A stretch of 49,826 nt of DNA from assembly GCA_964425645.1 (NCBI GenBank), contig CAYRNC010000004.1:1-49826 (forward strand), read 5' to 3'. This stretch comes from CAYRNC01 sp964425645. GTDB lineage: Bacteria > Bacillota > Clostridia > Peptostreptococcales > Anaerovoracaceae. The notes beneath the pieces were generated by a model, which worked only from the letters and a program-made list of their open reading frames with translations, was not told the origin of the DNA and did no database searches. Positions 16,877 to 26,197 of this stretch are shown here, piece after piece. Position 1 is the first letter of the stretch. Each line of letters starts with the position of its first letter. The translations under genes and the position numbers were made by a program.

Positions 16877-17761
16877 ATGATTGAGATCAGTACGATATTA
16901 GGTTATATAGCGGTGATGGGCGCCATCATTTTCGGCATATCCTATGGGGACGGAGGATTCGATTTTACGATGCTTGGTAACTTTATCGATGTGTCAAGCA
17001 TATTTATCACAGTGGGAGGGACTGTGTTTGCACTGCTGGCATCCTTTCCCTTTGAATCTTTTAAGCACATCCCGGCCCATATAAAGATGGCGCTTAAAAA
17101 GGATGAAAAAGATCCCTATGAATATGTAGAGATATTGACGGATCTGTCAAGGGAAGCCAGAAAACGAGGCCTGCTGGCGCTGGAGGACAAGGCTTTTGCA
17201 TTTGAGGATGAGTTTCTTAAAGAAAGCGTACTGTTCATCGTAGATGCGATTGAACCTGATAAGCTAAAAATTTGGTTCGCGCAGAAGCTGGGGTTTATGA
17301 GAGAAAGAAATGACAGCGAAAGAAATATCTACGACAAAGGGGCTGCCTACGGACCTGCCTTCGGCTTAATAGGGACCCTAATCGGCCTGGTCAACATGCT
17401 AAAATCGATGAATCTGAACGACGGCCCCGAAATGCTGGGGCTTAACATGTCGGTCGCCCTGATAACGACTTTTTATGGGGTGCTTCTTGCAAATTGCTTC
17501 TTTATACCCATGTCCAATAAACTTGAGATAGCCCAGGACAATGAAATGCTTTACAAGGAAATCATAGTCGAAGGAGTCATATCGATAAAAGAGGGGGAAA
17601 ACCCCAAATACATTCAGGAAAAATTATTAAATTTCCTAAAGGAGAAGGAAGAAAGTAACCGGGAAAAGGCAGCTTCGAAAAAACCTAAATTGTTTGGCAG
17701 ATTACAAAGGCCCGGAGCTCGGAGCGCGAACGATGAGAACCAGAGGACAGAAAAAGAATAA
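16877..17761 (+). CDS. motA: Flagellar motor stator protein MotA
   Basis: MotA is the rotating ring of the ion-driven stator. The 294-residue product has four membrane helices (about residues 5-20, 35-55, 160-180, 190-215), a cytoplasmic loop between the second and third with charged residues that meet FliG, and the conserved YGPAFGLIGTLIGLVNM segment with the mechanistic proline. GGGAGAG before 16877 supports the start over the in-frame 16853. It overlaps motB by 29 bases, where fliL is found in many relatives. Confidence 0.96.
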   Translation: MIEISTILGYIAVMGAIIFGISYGDGGFDFTMLGNFIDVSSIFITVGGTVFALLASFPFESFKHIPAHIKMALKKDEKDPYEYVEILTDLSREARKRGLLALEDKAFAFEDEFLKESVLFIVDAIEPDKLKIWFAQKLGFMRERNDSERNIYDKGAAYGPAFGLIGTLIGLVNMLKSMNLNDGPEMLGLNMSVALITTFYGVLLANCFFIPMSNKLEIAQDNEMLYKEIIVEGVISIKEGENPKYIQEKLLNFLKEKEESNREKAASKKPKLFGRLQRPGARSANDENQRTEKE

Positions 17762-18506
17762 AAGGAACGATGTGTGGCTCAATACATATGCCGATATGAT
17801 TACTTTAATACTGGTATTTTTTGTTCTGTTATTTTCTATTTCCTCGGTTGATAAGGAGAAATATAAACTGCTTGTCAGGGCCTTTACAACAGACCCCTCA
17901 ACCCTTGAACAGCTGATGGAAAACGGGCTTAAACAGGGAAACGGAGATGTGGGGGAAGGTATTTCCGCGGATGAGAATATCGGTCTTAATGAGATCGGTG
18001 ATCTGGATGAGCTTTACCTGTATTTGAAAGGATACGTAAAAGAAAACAATTTGGAGGCCGCGGTGCAGGTGGGGAAGAATGAGAATATCGTATACGTAAG
18101 GTTTATGTCTACTTTATTTTTTGAACCGAATCGGGCCGTTCTTAAAGAGAATGGCAAAATCATTTTAGCCAGAGTTGGAGAAGCCTTGGCTCAGGTGGAA
18201 AGCATAATAAGATTTGTGCGCATCGATGGACACACCGCCGAGGCAAGCCGTGGCAATGATACCGTTAACAACAGAGACCTTTCAACAGATAGGGCGAATG
18301 AAGTTTTAAAGTATCTTGAGGCCGACTTCATCACGGATCCTTCAAAATTATATGCTGTAGGTTATGGATTGCACAGGCCGGTGGCCCCAAATGATTCGGA
18401 AGAAAACCGCGCTAAAAACCGAAGGGTCGAAATACTTGTAGGAAAACAGGACCCACTACAAGATGAATTGGAGAAGCTGTACGGAATAAGCGATCAGGAG
18501 AGGTAG
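17733..18506 (+). CDS. motB: Flagellar motor stator protein MotB
   Basis: MotB anchors the stator to peptidoglycan and carries the ion. The 257-residue product has a basic N-terminus, one membrane helix (YADMITLILVFFVLLFSIS) whose Asp at residue 21 is the ion-carrying acid, and a C-terminal OmpA-like domain (DGHTAEASRG, GYGLHRPVAPN, NRAKNRRVEI). It starts inside motA and ends 2 bases before fliM. Confidence 0.96.
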   Translation: MRTRGQKKNKRNDVWLNTYADMITLILVFFVLLFSISSVDKEKYKLLVRAFTTDPSTLEQLMENGLKQGNGDVGEGISADENIGLNEIGDLDELYLYLKGYVKENNLEAAVQVGKNENIVYVRFMSTLFFEPNRAVLKENGKIILARVGEALAQVESIIRFVRIDGHTAEASRGNDTVNNRDLSTDRANEVLKYLEADFITDPSKLYAVGYGLHRPVAPNDSEENRAKNRRVEILVGKQDPLQDELEKLYGISDQER

Positions 18507-18508
18507 TC

Positions 18509-19516
18509 ATGACGGAAATCCTGTCACAAAACCAAATAGATATGCTTTTAAGCAGCCTTGCCGGTGATGAGGCGGAGGCGGAGATTTCGGAGGAGGGCGA
18601 AAAGAAGGTCAAGGAATATGATTTTCGTAGCCCAAAGCATTTTACAAGGGAGCAGCTGAAGCTGTTATTCAGCATGTACGAGAATTATGCGCGCATACTG
18701 TCTTCCTACGCAACGGGGATACTTCAGACATATTGTTCCGTTGAGATAGTGGAAATTGAAGAGCAGCAGTATTATGAATTCAACAATGCCCTGCCGGATT
18801 CGGTTCTTATGGGGCTTGTTGATCTGTCTGTAAAGGACACCGACAGAAATGAAGATTTAGTTCTTATGGATTTATCAAAGGATGTGGGATTTTGCGCCAT
18901 CGACAGACTTTTAGGAGGATTGGGGGTCCCCTTAAATACGGACAGAGAGTATTCGGATATAGAGATAAGCCTGCTTGACCACTTTATGAAAGGCATGGTC
19001 AGGTTGATGAAGAATGTCTGGTTTGATCAGGTCGAGATGTCTCCGACGCTTATGAAAATTGAAACTAACTCCAGAATACTTCAGGGAATAAGCGCCGATG
19101 AGAATGTGATCATCATCGTCATGAACTTTCTCATAAACGAAACCCAGGGGAAGCTGAATATATGCATTCCCGCCGTAACGATGGAAATGCTTTTCAATAA
19201 AAAAACGGCCGCAGCCAAGAAAAGTTCAAGGAAAAGCGACCAGCAGACCGAGGAACAGCGGAGAAAAGATATCATGGGTGAAATGAGCAAATCCGAACTG
19301 GAGATTACGGGGGTTCTGGGCCGGACCGAGGTATTGTTTAAGGAACTGCTGGATCTGGAAGTCGGGGATATCATAAAGCTGAATAAACCCGCAGGATCCA
19401 TGATAGATCTGTATGTTGAGAAAACAGCCTGGTTCAAGGGCGATATGGGCATCTACAACAAAAAAAGAGCCAGTGTGATAAGAGAACCATTATTTAAAAG
19501 GAGTGATCCCATATGA
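18509..19516 (+). CDS. fliM: Flagellar motor switch protein FliM
   Basis: FliM is the middle C-ring protein that receives CheY-P. The 335-residue product has the N-terminal CheY-binding peptide (LSQNQIDMLLSSL), the CheC-like middle domain with the ATGILQTYCSVEIVEIEEQQ region, and a C-terminal FliN-like domain (EVLFKELLDLEVGDIIKLN). It overlaps fliY by 4 bases (ATGA). Confidence 0.96.
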   Translation: MTEILSQNQIDMLLSSLAGDEAEAEISEEGEKKVKEYDFRSPKHFTREQLKLLFSMYENYARILSSYATGILQTYCSVEIVEIEEQQYYEFNNALPDSVLMGLVDLSVKDTDRNEDLVLMDLSKDVGFCAIDRLLGGLGVPLNTDREYSDIEISLLDHFMKGMVRLMKNVWFDQVEMSPTLMKIETNSRILQGISADENVIIIVMNFLINETQGKLNICIPAVTMEMLFNKKTAAAKKSSRKSDQQTEEQRRKDIMGEMSKSELEITGVLGRTEVLFKELLDLEVGDIIKLNKPAGSMIDLYVEKTAWFKGDMGIYNKKRASVIREPLFKRSDPI

Positions 19517-20571
19517 CCAACGCAAATGACCAAATAAACCTGACGGGGATGGAAGCGGATATCATCGGCGAAGTGATGAATATAAGCATGGGGGCTGCAG
19601 CTACCGCTATGTCCACAATATTGGATAAGAAGGTGAGCATTACAACGCCCAGGCTTGTAACATCCAAGATCAATGAGTATGAATTTTCCCATTTGGAGCC
19701 CGTAGTGGGGGTGCTGATTAAATATATTGAGGGAATCGGCGGTTTTAATCTGCTTCTGCTAAAGGTGGAGGATATAAAAAAAATACTCGCACATCTGCTT
19801 TCCGTGGATGCCGAAGAAATAAATGAATTTGACGAGATCGCCAAGAGCGCCATCTGCGAAATTATGAATCAGATGATGGGCTCTGCCTCAAGCGCCCTGG
19901 CCTCTTTTTTAGGGGTAAAGGTAAATATATCCCCGCCGGATATAATTGAAACGATGGATAAAAAAGAGGTGCAGCAGAGGTTTTCCGTCTCAGGGAATAA
20001 TATTATATCGATAGGTTTTGATATCAATATCGAAGGAATGGTCAAAAGCGAATTTGTCAGCATAATGGAACCCCAGCTGGCAAAAGAGATCATTAAAATG
20101 TCACTTGGGGAGAATCAGGTTGCAGAAGACGATGATGAGGAGAAAACAGAGGCGGCCGTAAAGGCTGAACCTGTTTCTGCCTCGGAGGAAACGAAGATCT
20201 CCGACCCTTTGATCGGCGACACAGTAAAGAAAATTCCCGAACAAAAAGTTCAGGCTGTGCCGTACAGCTATCCCGATCTCAGTACCGAGAAGCCTGCCTC
20301 TTCGGGATCAGACAGCAATCTGGACCTTATAATGTCGGTACCCGTTCAGATAACCGTGGAGCTGGGAAAAACGAAGAGAAAGATTAAAGACATCACAGAA
20401 TTTGCACCGGGAAACATCATCGTATTGGACAGACAGGCCGGAGATCAGGTGGATATTGTTGCAAACGGCAGGCTTATCGCCAGAGGAGATGTGGTGGTCG
20501 TAGATGATAACTACAGCGTTAGGATTACAGAAATAATGAAGGCGAGAGGCAGTATTGCCGATGTAAAATAG
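19513..20571 (+). CDS. fliY: FliY: CheY-P phosphatase and motor switch protein
   Basis: FliY fuses a CheC-type phosphatase to a FliN domain and removes phosphate from CheY-P at the switch. The 352-residue product has two phosphatase motifs of the pattern D/S-x3-E-x2-N...P (DIIGEVMN near residue 16; SAICEIMN near residue 117), a Glu/Ala linker at about 200-265, and a C-terminal FliN domain (VPVQITVELGKTKRKIKDI, IVLDRQAGDQVDIVANGRLIA). The N-terminal CheY-binding peptide known in B. subtilis FliY is not obvious. Confidence 0.95.
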   Translation: MTNANDQINLTGMEADIIGEVMNISMGAAATAMSTILDKKVSITTPRLVTSKINEYEFSHLEPVVGVLIKYIEGIGGFNLLLLKVEDIKKILAHLLSVDAEEINEFDEIAKSAICEIMNQMMGSASSALASFLGVKVNISPPDIIETMDKKEVQQRFSVSGNNIISIGFDINIEGMVKSEFVSIMEPQLAKEIIKMSLGENQVAEDDDEEKTEAAVKAEPVSASEETKISDPLIGDTVKKIPEQKVQAVPYSYPDLSTEKPASSGSDSNLDLIMSVPVQITVELGKTKRKIKDITEFAPGNIIVLDRQAGDQVDIVANGRLIARGDVVVVDDNYSVRITEIMKARGSIADVK

Positions 20572-20600
20572 TGATTAATAATGCAGAAGAGGTGCAAAGG

Positions 20601-20960
20601 ATGACAAAAATACTGATAGTTGATGATGCCGCGTTCATGAGAATGATGATCAAGGACAATCTGAAGAAGGCAGGCTATACGGACTTTATTGAAGCGGGTG
20701 ACGGAGAGCAGGCCGTTGCGAAATACGAGGAGGAAAGACCGGGCATTGTGATTTTAGACATCACCATGCCGGTTATGGACGGCATCCAGGCCCTGCACGC
20801 AATTAAGGAGATAGATCCGGAAGCCAAGGTCGTCATGTGTTCGGCAATGGGACAGGAGGGAATGGTGGTTGATGCCATCAAACTCGGGGCCTTGGATTTC
20901 ATCGTAAAACCTTTTAAGCCGGACAGGCTTGTGCAGACCGTAAGAAACGTGCTGGGATAA
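20601..20960 (+). CDS. cheY: Chemotaxis response regulator CheY
   Basis: CheY carries the chemotaxis signal to the motor. The 119-residue single receiver domain has the acidic pair (ILIVDDAAFMR), the phosphoacceptor Asp in VILDITMPVMDG, the Ser of VVMCSAMG and the Lys of DFIVKPF. The frame opens at 20571, but AGAGGTG before the ATG at 20601 fixes the start. It sits between the switch genes and fliO as in B. subtilis. Confidence 0.96.
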   Translation: MTKILIVDDAAFMRMMIKDNLKKAGYTDFIEAGDGEQAVAKYEEERPGIVILDITMPVMDGIQALHAIKEIDPEAKVVMCSAMGQEGMVVDAIKLGALDFIVKPFKPDRLVQTVRNVLG

Positions 20961-20975
20961 CAGGGAGGCTTTAAT

Positions 20976-21317
20976 GTGAAAGAAGGTATTTTACCTGTGT
21001 TTCTTTCCCTTGCAGGGCTTATTTCCATATTAGTTCTGACGTACTATGCCAGCCGTTGGTACGCAAGGAAACAAGGTACCGTATCAGGGGGAAAATACAT
21101 AAAAATAGTTGATCGCGTTTTGATAGGCAAAAGCGGTTACGTTATGATCATCGACGTTGAAGGCAGGCAGTATTTAATCGGGGCTAACGATAACAATGTC
21201 AGCATCATGAAGGAGCTTGGGGAACCCATCGATTTTATATCGCCGGATATGGGGGTCGGAGGGAAATTCAAGGATTGTCTGAAGTCGTATCTTCATAAGG
21301 GAAAAGGAAATGGTTGA
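20976..21317 (+). CDS. fliO: Flagellar biosynthesis protein FliO
   Basis: FliO is a small membrane protein that helps assemble the FliP ring. The 113-residue product has one N-terminal membrane helix (LPVFLSLAGLISILVLTYYAS) and a cytoplasmic beta domain (YIKIVDRVLIGKSGYVMIIDVEGRQYLIG). GGGAGG precedes a GTG start at 20976; an overlapping ATG two bases earlier is out of frame and closed at once by TGA. It overlaps fliP by 8 bases. Confidence 0.9.
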   Translation: MKEGILPVFLSLAGLISILVLTYYASRWYARKQGTVSGGKYIKIVDRVLIGKSGYVMIIDVEGRQYLIGANDNNVSIMKELGEPIDFISPDMGVGGKFKDCLKSYLHKGKGNG

Positions 21318-21966
21318 TATTGTAATTAACGGAGAAGGCTCCGATGCAGTTAAGATAATTATCTTTTTAACCCTCATCGGGATTGCCCCGTTTATGCTGT
21401 TAATGATGACCTGTTTTGCCAGAATAGTGATTGTTTTTTCCTTTATGAGAAATGCTTTGGGGTTGCAGCAGACTCCCCCCAATCAAATTATCATAGGACT
21501 CGCGTTGTTCGTTACATTTTTTATAATGTCTCCGGTTATCGATCAAATAAACGATACCGCTTTCCGCCCATACAACGACGGATACATAGAGACCCGGGAG
21601 TTCCTTGACAGAGCTTCCGTACCCCTTAAGGAATTCATGCTCAAGCAGACGACCCAAGGAGAGGCGGAGCTTTATAAAGGGCTTTCATCGAGAACTGATG
21701 TTCAAAGCATGGATCCGAAGGATCTGCCGATGAGCATAGTGGTACCCGCTTTCATAACCAGCGAATTGAAAAGGGCCTTTATAGTGGGGTTTTTGCTGTT
21801 TATTCCGTTTCTGATCATAGATATGATAGTGGCAAGTACCCTTATGTCCATGGGAATAATTATGCTGCCTCCTGTGATGATTTCTTTGCCCTTTAAGATC
21901 ATGCTGTTCGTGGTTGTCGACGGCTGGGGGCTATTGATCAGAACATTGATAATGACCTACAACTGA
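21310..21966 (+). CDS. fliP: Flagellar export gate protein FliP
   Basis: FliP is the main ring component of the export gate. The 218-residue product lacks a long cleavable leader and has four membrane helices with family motifs MTCFARIVIVFSFMRNALG, QTPPNQIIIGLALFVTFF, PFLIIDMIVASTLMSMGI and LPFKIMLFVVVDGW. Normal position before fliQ. Confidence 0.97.
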   Translation: MVDIVINGEGSDAVKIIIFLTLIGIAPFMLLMMTCFARIVIVFSFMRNALGLQQTPPNQIIIGLALFVTFFIMSPVIDQINDTAFRPYNDGYIETREFLDRASVPLKEFMLKQTTQGEAELYKGLSSRTDVQSMDPKDLPMSIVVPAFITSELKRAFIVGFLLFIPFLIIDMIVASTLMSMGIIMLPPVMISLPFKIMLFVVVDGWGLLIRTLIMTYN

Positions 21967-21982
21967 GAAAGAGGGAATTAAA

Positions 21983-22249
21983 GTGAGTACAATGCAGCTG
22001 ACGGAAATATTCAAAGATGCGATCATAACCGGATTGAAAGTTGGAGGACCTATTTTGTTTGTCAGCATTTTAGTCGGCTTGTTCATATCGATAATACAGG
22101 CGGCTACCTCCATAAACGAACAGACGATGACCTTCGTTCCCAAGCTCGTTGTGATAGCCATAGTTTTAATTATAGCGGGAAACTTCATGCTGCAGCAGAT
22201 GGTCGATTTTGTCCATCGAACTTTTGAATTTATCGCTACTTCGGTATGA
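21983..22249 (+). CDS. fliQ: Flagellar export gate protein FliQ
   Basis: FliQ is a two-helix export gate subunit. The 88-residue product has membrane segments at about residues 18-40 and 52-72 with the family motif ISIIQAATSINEQTMTFVPK. The start is a GTG after GAGGGA. The stop overlaps the fliR start (ATGA). Confidence 0.96.
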   Translation: MSTMQLTEIFKDAIITGLKVGGPILFVSILVGLFISIIQAATSINEQTMTFVPKLVVIAIVLIIAGNFMLQQMVDFVHRTFEFIATSV

Positions 22250-23028
22250 GGAACAATATGGATCTGCTCAGCCCCAATTACGGCATTATATATTTGTTCA
22301 CAAGCTGCAGGATAGCAGGAGTCATCTTTTTTAATCCCGTCTTCGGAAGAAGAAATATCCCGGGCATAGTCAAGATGGGTCTTGCAATGGGCATAGCCCT
22401 TTGTGCTGCAAATGAACTTTTCGGGGAACCGCTGCCGGATTGCAACACAATTGAAACGGCATTAATCATGATGAAGGAGTTTGCGGTAGGATTTGCTATG
22501 GGCTTTGTGGTACAGCTCTTCCTTGCGATTTTCCACATCAGTGGAGGAGTGATGGACCTTCAGATGGGCCTTGGCATGGCGTCTCTTTACGACCCCACCA
22601 CCAATTCCCAGATATCAGTCATAGGGAATATGATAACTATCATGTTTACGCTGCTGTTCTTCATAACAAACAGCCACATAAGGCTTCTTGCAATAGTAGT
22701 CAAATCCTACGATGTGATACCTATAGGGCTTGGACCCATAAGCCCGAAGCTCGGCATATACATGACAGAGCTGTTTTCATACATACTCGTGTACGCAGTA
22801 CAGCTTGCACTGCCTGTCATAGTGACACAGATCATCGTGGAGGTTGCAGTAGGTATATTGATGAGGGTAGTACCGAATATTAATGTTTTCGTGGTGAATC
22901 TGCAGGTGAAATTAGGCGTAGGTATCCTCGTGATATTATCGATCATTCCGGTATTGGTTAAATACCTGGAGAAGCTTAATATGTTAATGCTTTGCAATAT
23001 TCAGGAAGGGTTAAAGGCCTTTCTGTGA
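22246..23028 (+). CDS. fliR: Flagellar export gate protein FliR
   Basis: FliR is the single gate subunit that completes the FliPQR pore. The 260-residue product has about six hydrophobic helices and the motifs FFNPVFGRRNIPGIVKMGLA and FHISGGVMDLQMGLGMASLYDP. It overlaps fliQ by 4 bases and precedes flhB by 11 bases. Confidence 0.96.
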   Translation: MRNNMDLLSPNYGIIYLFTSCRIAGVIFFNPVFGRRNIPGIVKMGLAMGIALCAANELFGEPLPDCNTIETALIMMKEFAVGFAMGFVVQLFLAIFHISGGVMDLQMGLGMASLYDPTTNSQISVIGNMITIMFTLLFFITNSHIRLLAIVVKSYDVIPIGLGPISPKLGIYMTELFSYILVYAVQLALPVIVTQIIVEVAVGILMRVVPNINVFVVNLQVKLGVGILVILSIIPVLVKYLEKLNMLMLCNIQEGLKAFL

Positions 23029-23039
23029 GGTGATACTTC

Positions 23040-24119
23040 TTGGCAGAAACAAATAAGACAGAAAAAGCGACCCCGAAAAAACGACGGGATGAACGAAAGA
23101 AAGGCAATGCTTATCAGAGTAAAGATATTATCAGCATCGCAGTGGTTATCGTCGGTTTCTTTCTTATCGGTAGGTTAGGGGGTTTTGCGGCAAGACAGGT
23201 CAAGTTGCTTTATATAAATCAAATGACAAGGGTGGAGGTCATGCATGAGCTGACGGTTCAAATGTGCCTGCAGATATTTTTGGAGGCGACCAAAATCTTT
23301 TTTATGACGGCCGTTCCCATCATGACTGCGTTGGCGTTGACGGGTATTGTGATGACGGGGGTTCAGACTCGCTTTCTTGTTTCAGCCGAACTTCTTAAGT
23401 TCAAGGCAAACAGGATAAGCCTTATTCAGGGGATGAAAAGGCTCATGTCGCTACGATCGTTGGTACAGCTTGTAAAATCTGTCATGAAGATACTGGTAAT
23501 TATGTGGATAATTTATACAAGCGTGAAGGAGCTATTATTCATAACCCCTGACATATTAAATACCGGCATGGACAGCAGCATCGAATTCATGCTAAAAAAA
23601 ACGATGTCGATGGTTTTTAAGATTTGCCTCTTCTTTGTGGCCGTAGCCGTTTTGGATTTTGCATATCAAAAATACGATTATGAGAAGAAGCTCAGAATGA
23701 CAAAGCAGGAGGTAAAGGATGAGTACAAACAGACAGAGGGGGATCCTTTTATAAAGGGAAGGATCAGGGACAAGCAGCGAAAGATGAGTCTAAACCGGAT
23801 GATACAGCAGGTTCCTCATGCAGACGTGGTAATACGCAATCCAAGCCACTACGCAGTCGCTTTGAAATATGACATCGATAAAGATTATGCTCCTAAAGTT
23901 GTCGCCAAAGGACAGGACTATACAGCAAAGCGGATACTTGATGCAGCTGAAAAGGGACACGTCTTGGTAGTTGAGAACAAGCCTTTGGCACAGAGTTTGT
24001 ACCGTTTAGTGGATATAAATGACTATATACCCGAGGAATTCTATCGTTCGGTTGCGGAGGTTCTGGCATGGGTATACAGCAGCAAGGAAAAGAGTAAAGA
24101 ACGAAATGAAATTATTTAA
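23040..24119 (+). CDS. flhB: Flagellar export switch protein FlhB
   Basis: FlhB controls the change of export substrate from hook to filament proteins. The 359-residue product has the N-terminus KTEKATPKKRRDERKKG, four membrane helices and a cytoplasmic domain. The self-cleavage motif reads NPSH (residues 267-270) instead of the usual NPTH; the essential Asn-Pro is kept. The start is a TTG after GTGAGGTGA. It overlaps flhA by 14 bases. Confidence 0.96.
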   Translation: MAETNKTEKATPKKRRDERKKGNAYQSKDIISIAVVIVGFFLIGRLGGFAARQVKLLYINQMTRVEVMHELTVQMCLQIFLEATKIFFMTAVPIMTALALTGIVMTGVQTRFLVSAELLKFKANRISLIQGMKRLMSLRSLVQLVKSVMKILVIMWIIYTSVKELLFITPDILNTGMDSSIEFMLKKTMSMVFKICLFFVAVAVLDFAYQKYDYEKKLRMTKQEVKDEYKQTEGDPFIKGRIRDKQRKMSLNRMIQQVPHADVVIRNPSHYAVALKYDIDKDYAPKVVAKGQDYTAKRILDAAEKGHVLVVENKPLAQSLYRLVDINDYIPEEFYRSVAEVLAWVYSSKEKSKERNEII

Positions 24120-26166
24120 AAATGCAGTTGTGATCTTTGTAGTGTTGATAATAGCTTTTATTATCATCCCTTTGCCTGTGTTTTTTTTGGATTTCATGTT
24201 CATAATGAGCATATCCATATCTCTTTGCATTTTGCTTACGACGATGTTCATTAAGGGCCCCCTGGAATTCTCCATATTCCCGTCTTTGCTTTTGATTACC
24301 ACTTTGATGCGCCTTGCCTTGAACATTTCCTCTACCAGGTGGATACTGGCCAACAGCGGACAGGCCGGCAAGGTTATAGAGACTTTCGGGACCTTCGTGC
24401 TGGGAGGAAATGCTATAGTCGGATTCATCGTGTTCATAATCATTTTCGTCGTTCAGTTTATCGTAATAACGAAAGGGGCGGAGAGAATAGCCGAGGTATC
24501 GGCCAGATTTACCCTTGATGCCATGCCGGGCAAACAGATGGCCATAGATGCAGATCTGAGCTCCGGCATTATCGATGAGCAGGAAGCAAAAGAAAGAAGA
24601 AAAACCATAGCGAGAGAGGCGGAATTTTATGGAGCCATGGACGGTGCCACAAAGCTCGTTAAAGGTGATGCGATAGCTGCTATCATCATAGCTATGGTAA
24701 ACCTTATAGCCGGAACTATCATAGGTATGATTCAAGGAGGAATGAATTTTTCGGAAGTCCTTTCCGTTTATTCGATCGCTACCGTAGGTGACGGTCTGGT
24801 GGCTCAGATACCCGCCTTGATGATATCTACCGCCACAGGCATGGTCGTAACGAGGGCGGCATCGGAAGGAAATTTGAATCAGGATGTTAAGGAGCAGTTT
24901 CTGTCCCAGCCAAGAGTACTGATCATATCCGGATTTGTCGTTCTTGCCATGTGTTTAATTCCGGGATCCCCGGTCTTTCAGATTGTCTTTATCGGAACTG
25001 CCTTAATACTTTTAGGCTTGATGCTTTTAAGGGCTGCCGACGAGAGGCTGCGCATTGCGGAACAGGAAAAAATCAGCCGCCTGATGCCTGATGAAAAAAG
25101 CGAAGTGGATTATTATCGCAATATAGATAACATATACGACTTATTGGGGGTTGAACCGATAGAGATGGAATTCGGTTACTCTCTACTTCCTTTAGTCGAT
25201 GAGGGAAGCGGCGGAAGTTTCATAGACCGAATTGTCATATTCAGAAAGCAGTTCGCTCAGGATATGGGGGTGGTCGTTCCAACCGTTAGACTTAGGGATA
25301 ATGCCCTCATCAGCCCCAATCAATATATCATCAAAATTAAAGGTGAAGAGGTGGCAAGGGGAGAGGTACTGGTGGATTATTACCTGGCCTTGGATCCCGG
25401 CAACTGCACGGGAACTATTGAAGGAATAGACACGATAGAGCCTGCTTATGAAATTCCGGCAAGGTGGATTGCAGAAAGCGAAAGGGACATGGCGGAGATA
25501 TATGGATATACCGTCATCGATCCTGTCTCTGTTATCGTTACGCATCTGTCGGAGATAATAAAGAGGCATATTCATGAATTAGTCACAAGGCAGGATATCA
25601 ATACTTTGTTACAAAATACGGCCAAAACAAATCCGGCTATAGCCGAAGATGTCATTCCCGGCATAATAAGTTTATCAGATCTTCAGAAGATATTAGTCAA
25701 CCTTTTGAAAGAGGGCATACCGATTCGGGATATGGAAAGCATTTTGGAAACCTTGGGAGAGCACGGAGGTACAATAAAAGATACGGATATGCTGACTGAA
25801 TATGTAAGGCAGAGGCTGAAGAGGACTATAACGAGAAAATATACTGATGGAAGCAGCATCAAAGTGTTGACTCTTGATCAGGACATAGAAGATACCATAT
25901 TGAATTCTACAAAGAAAAGCGAATTTGGAACATATCTGGCCGTAGAGCCCCAGGCAGTCCAAAAGATAGTGGAGGGAGCGGCGGAGCAGGCGGAGAAGCT
26001 CAAGGAATTGGTGAGCCGACCTGTGGTGCTGACATCTCCCGTTGTGCGGATCTATTTTAAAAGACTTATAGAACAATTCATCCCTAATTTAACGGTGCTG
26101 TCTTTTAATGAAATCGACGCCGGCATACAGATTCAAGGCGTGGGTGTGATCCGAGCGAAGGATTAG
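24106..26166 (+). CDS. flhA: Flagellar export gate protein FlhA
   Basis: FlhA forms the nonameric export ring. The 686-residue product has eight N-terminal membrane helices, the conserved FPSLLLITTLMRLALNISSTR and the cytoplasmic FHIPEP-type loop (MPGKQMAIDADLSSGIIDEQ), then a large C-terminal cytoplasmic domain that binds chaperones. The frame opens at 24019, but the ATG at 24106 gives the family length. In relatives flhF and flhG usually follow; here a sigma factor gene follows directly. Confidence 0.97.
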   Translation: MKLFKNAVVIFVVLIIAFIIIPLPVFFLDFMFIMSISISLCILLTTMFIKGPLEFSIFPSLLLITTLMRLALNISSTRWILANSGQAGKVIETFGTFVLGGNAIVGFIVFIIIFVVQFIVITKGAERIAEVSARFTLDAMPGKQMAIDADLSSGIIDEQEAKERRKTIAREAEFYGAMDGATKLVKGDAIAAIIIAMVNLIAGTIIGMIQGGMNFSEVLSVYSIATVGDGLVAQIPALMISTATGMVVTRAASEGNLNQDVKEQFLSQPRVLIISGFVVLAMCLIPGSPVFQIVFIGTALILLGLMLLRAADERLRIAEQEKISRLMPDEKSEVDYYRNIDNIYDLLGVEPIEMEFGYSLLPLVDEGSGGSFIDRIVIFRKQFAQDMGVVVPTVRLRDNALISPNQYIIKIKGEEVARGEVLVDYYLALDPGNCTGTIEGIDTIEPAYEIPARWIAESERDMAEIYGYTVIDPVSVIVTHLSEIIKRHIHELVTRQDINTLLQNTAKTNPAIAEDVIPGIISLSDLQKILVNLLKEGIPIRDMESILETLGEHGGTIKDTDMLTEYVRQRLKRTITRKYTDGSSIKVLTLDQDIEDTILNSTKKSEFGTYLAVEPQAVQKIVEGAAEQAEKLKELVSRPVVLTSPVVRIYFKRLIEQFIPNLTVLSFNEIDAGIQIQGVGVIRAKD

Positions 26167-26197
26167 CTGAAACCGGGCGGGAAAAGAGGTGAAAGCC

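Noticed and set aside
24112..24735. A 207-codon open frame on the minus strand
   Set aside because: It is antisense to flhA, Tyr/His/Arg-rich without any family pattern, and has no ribosome site.
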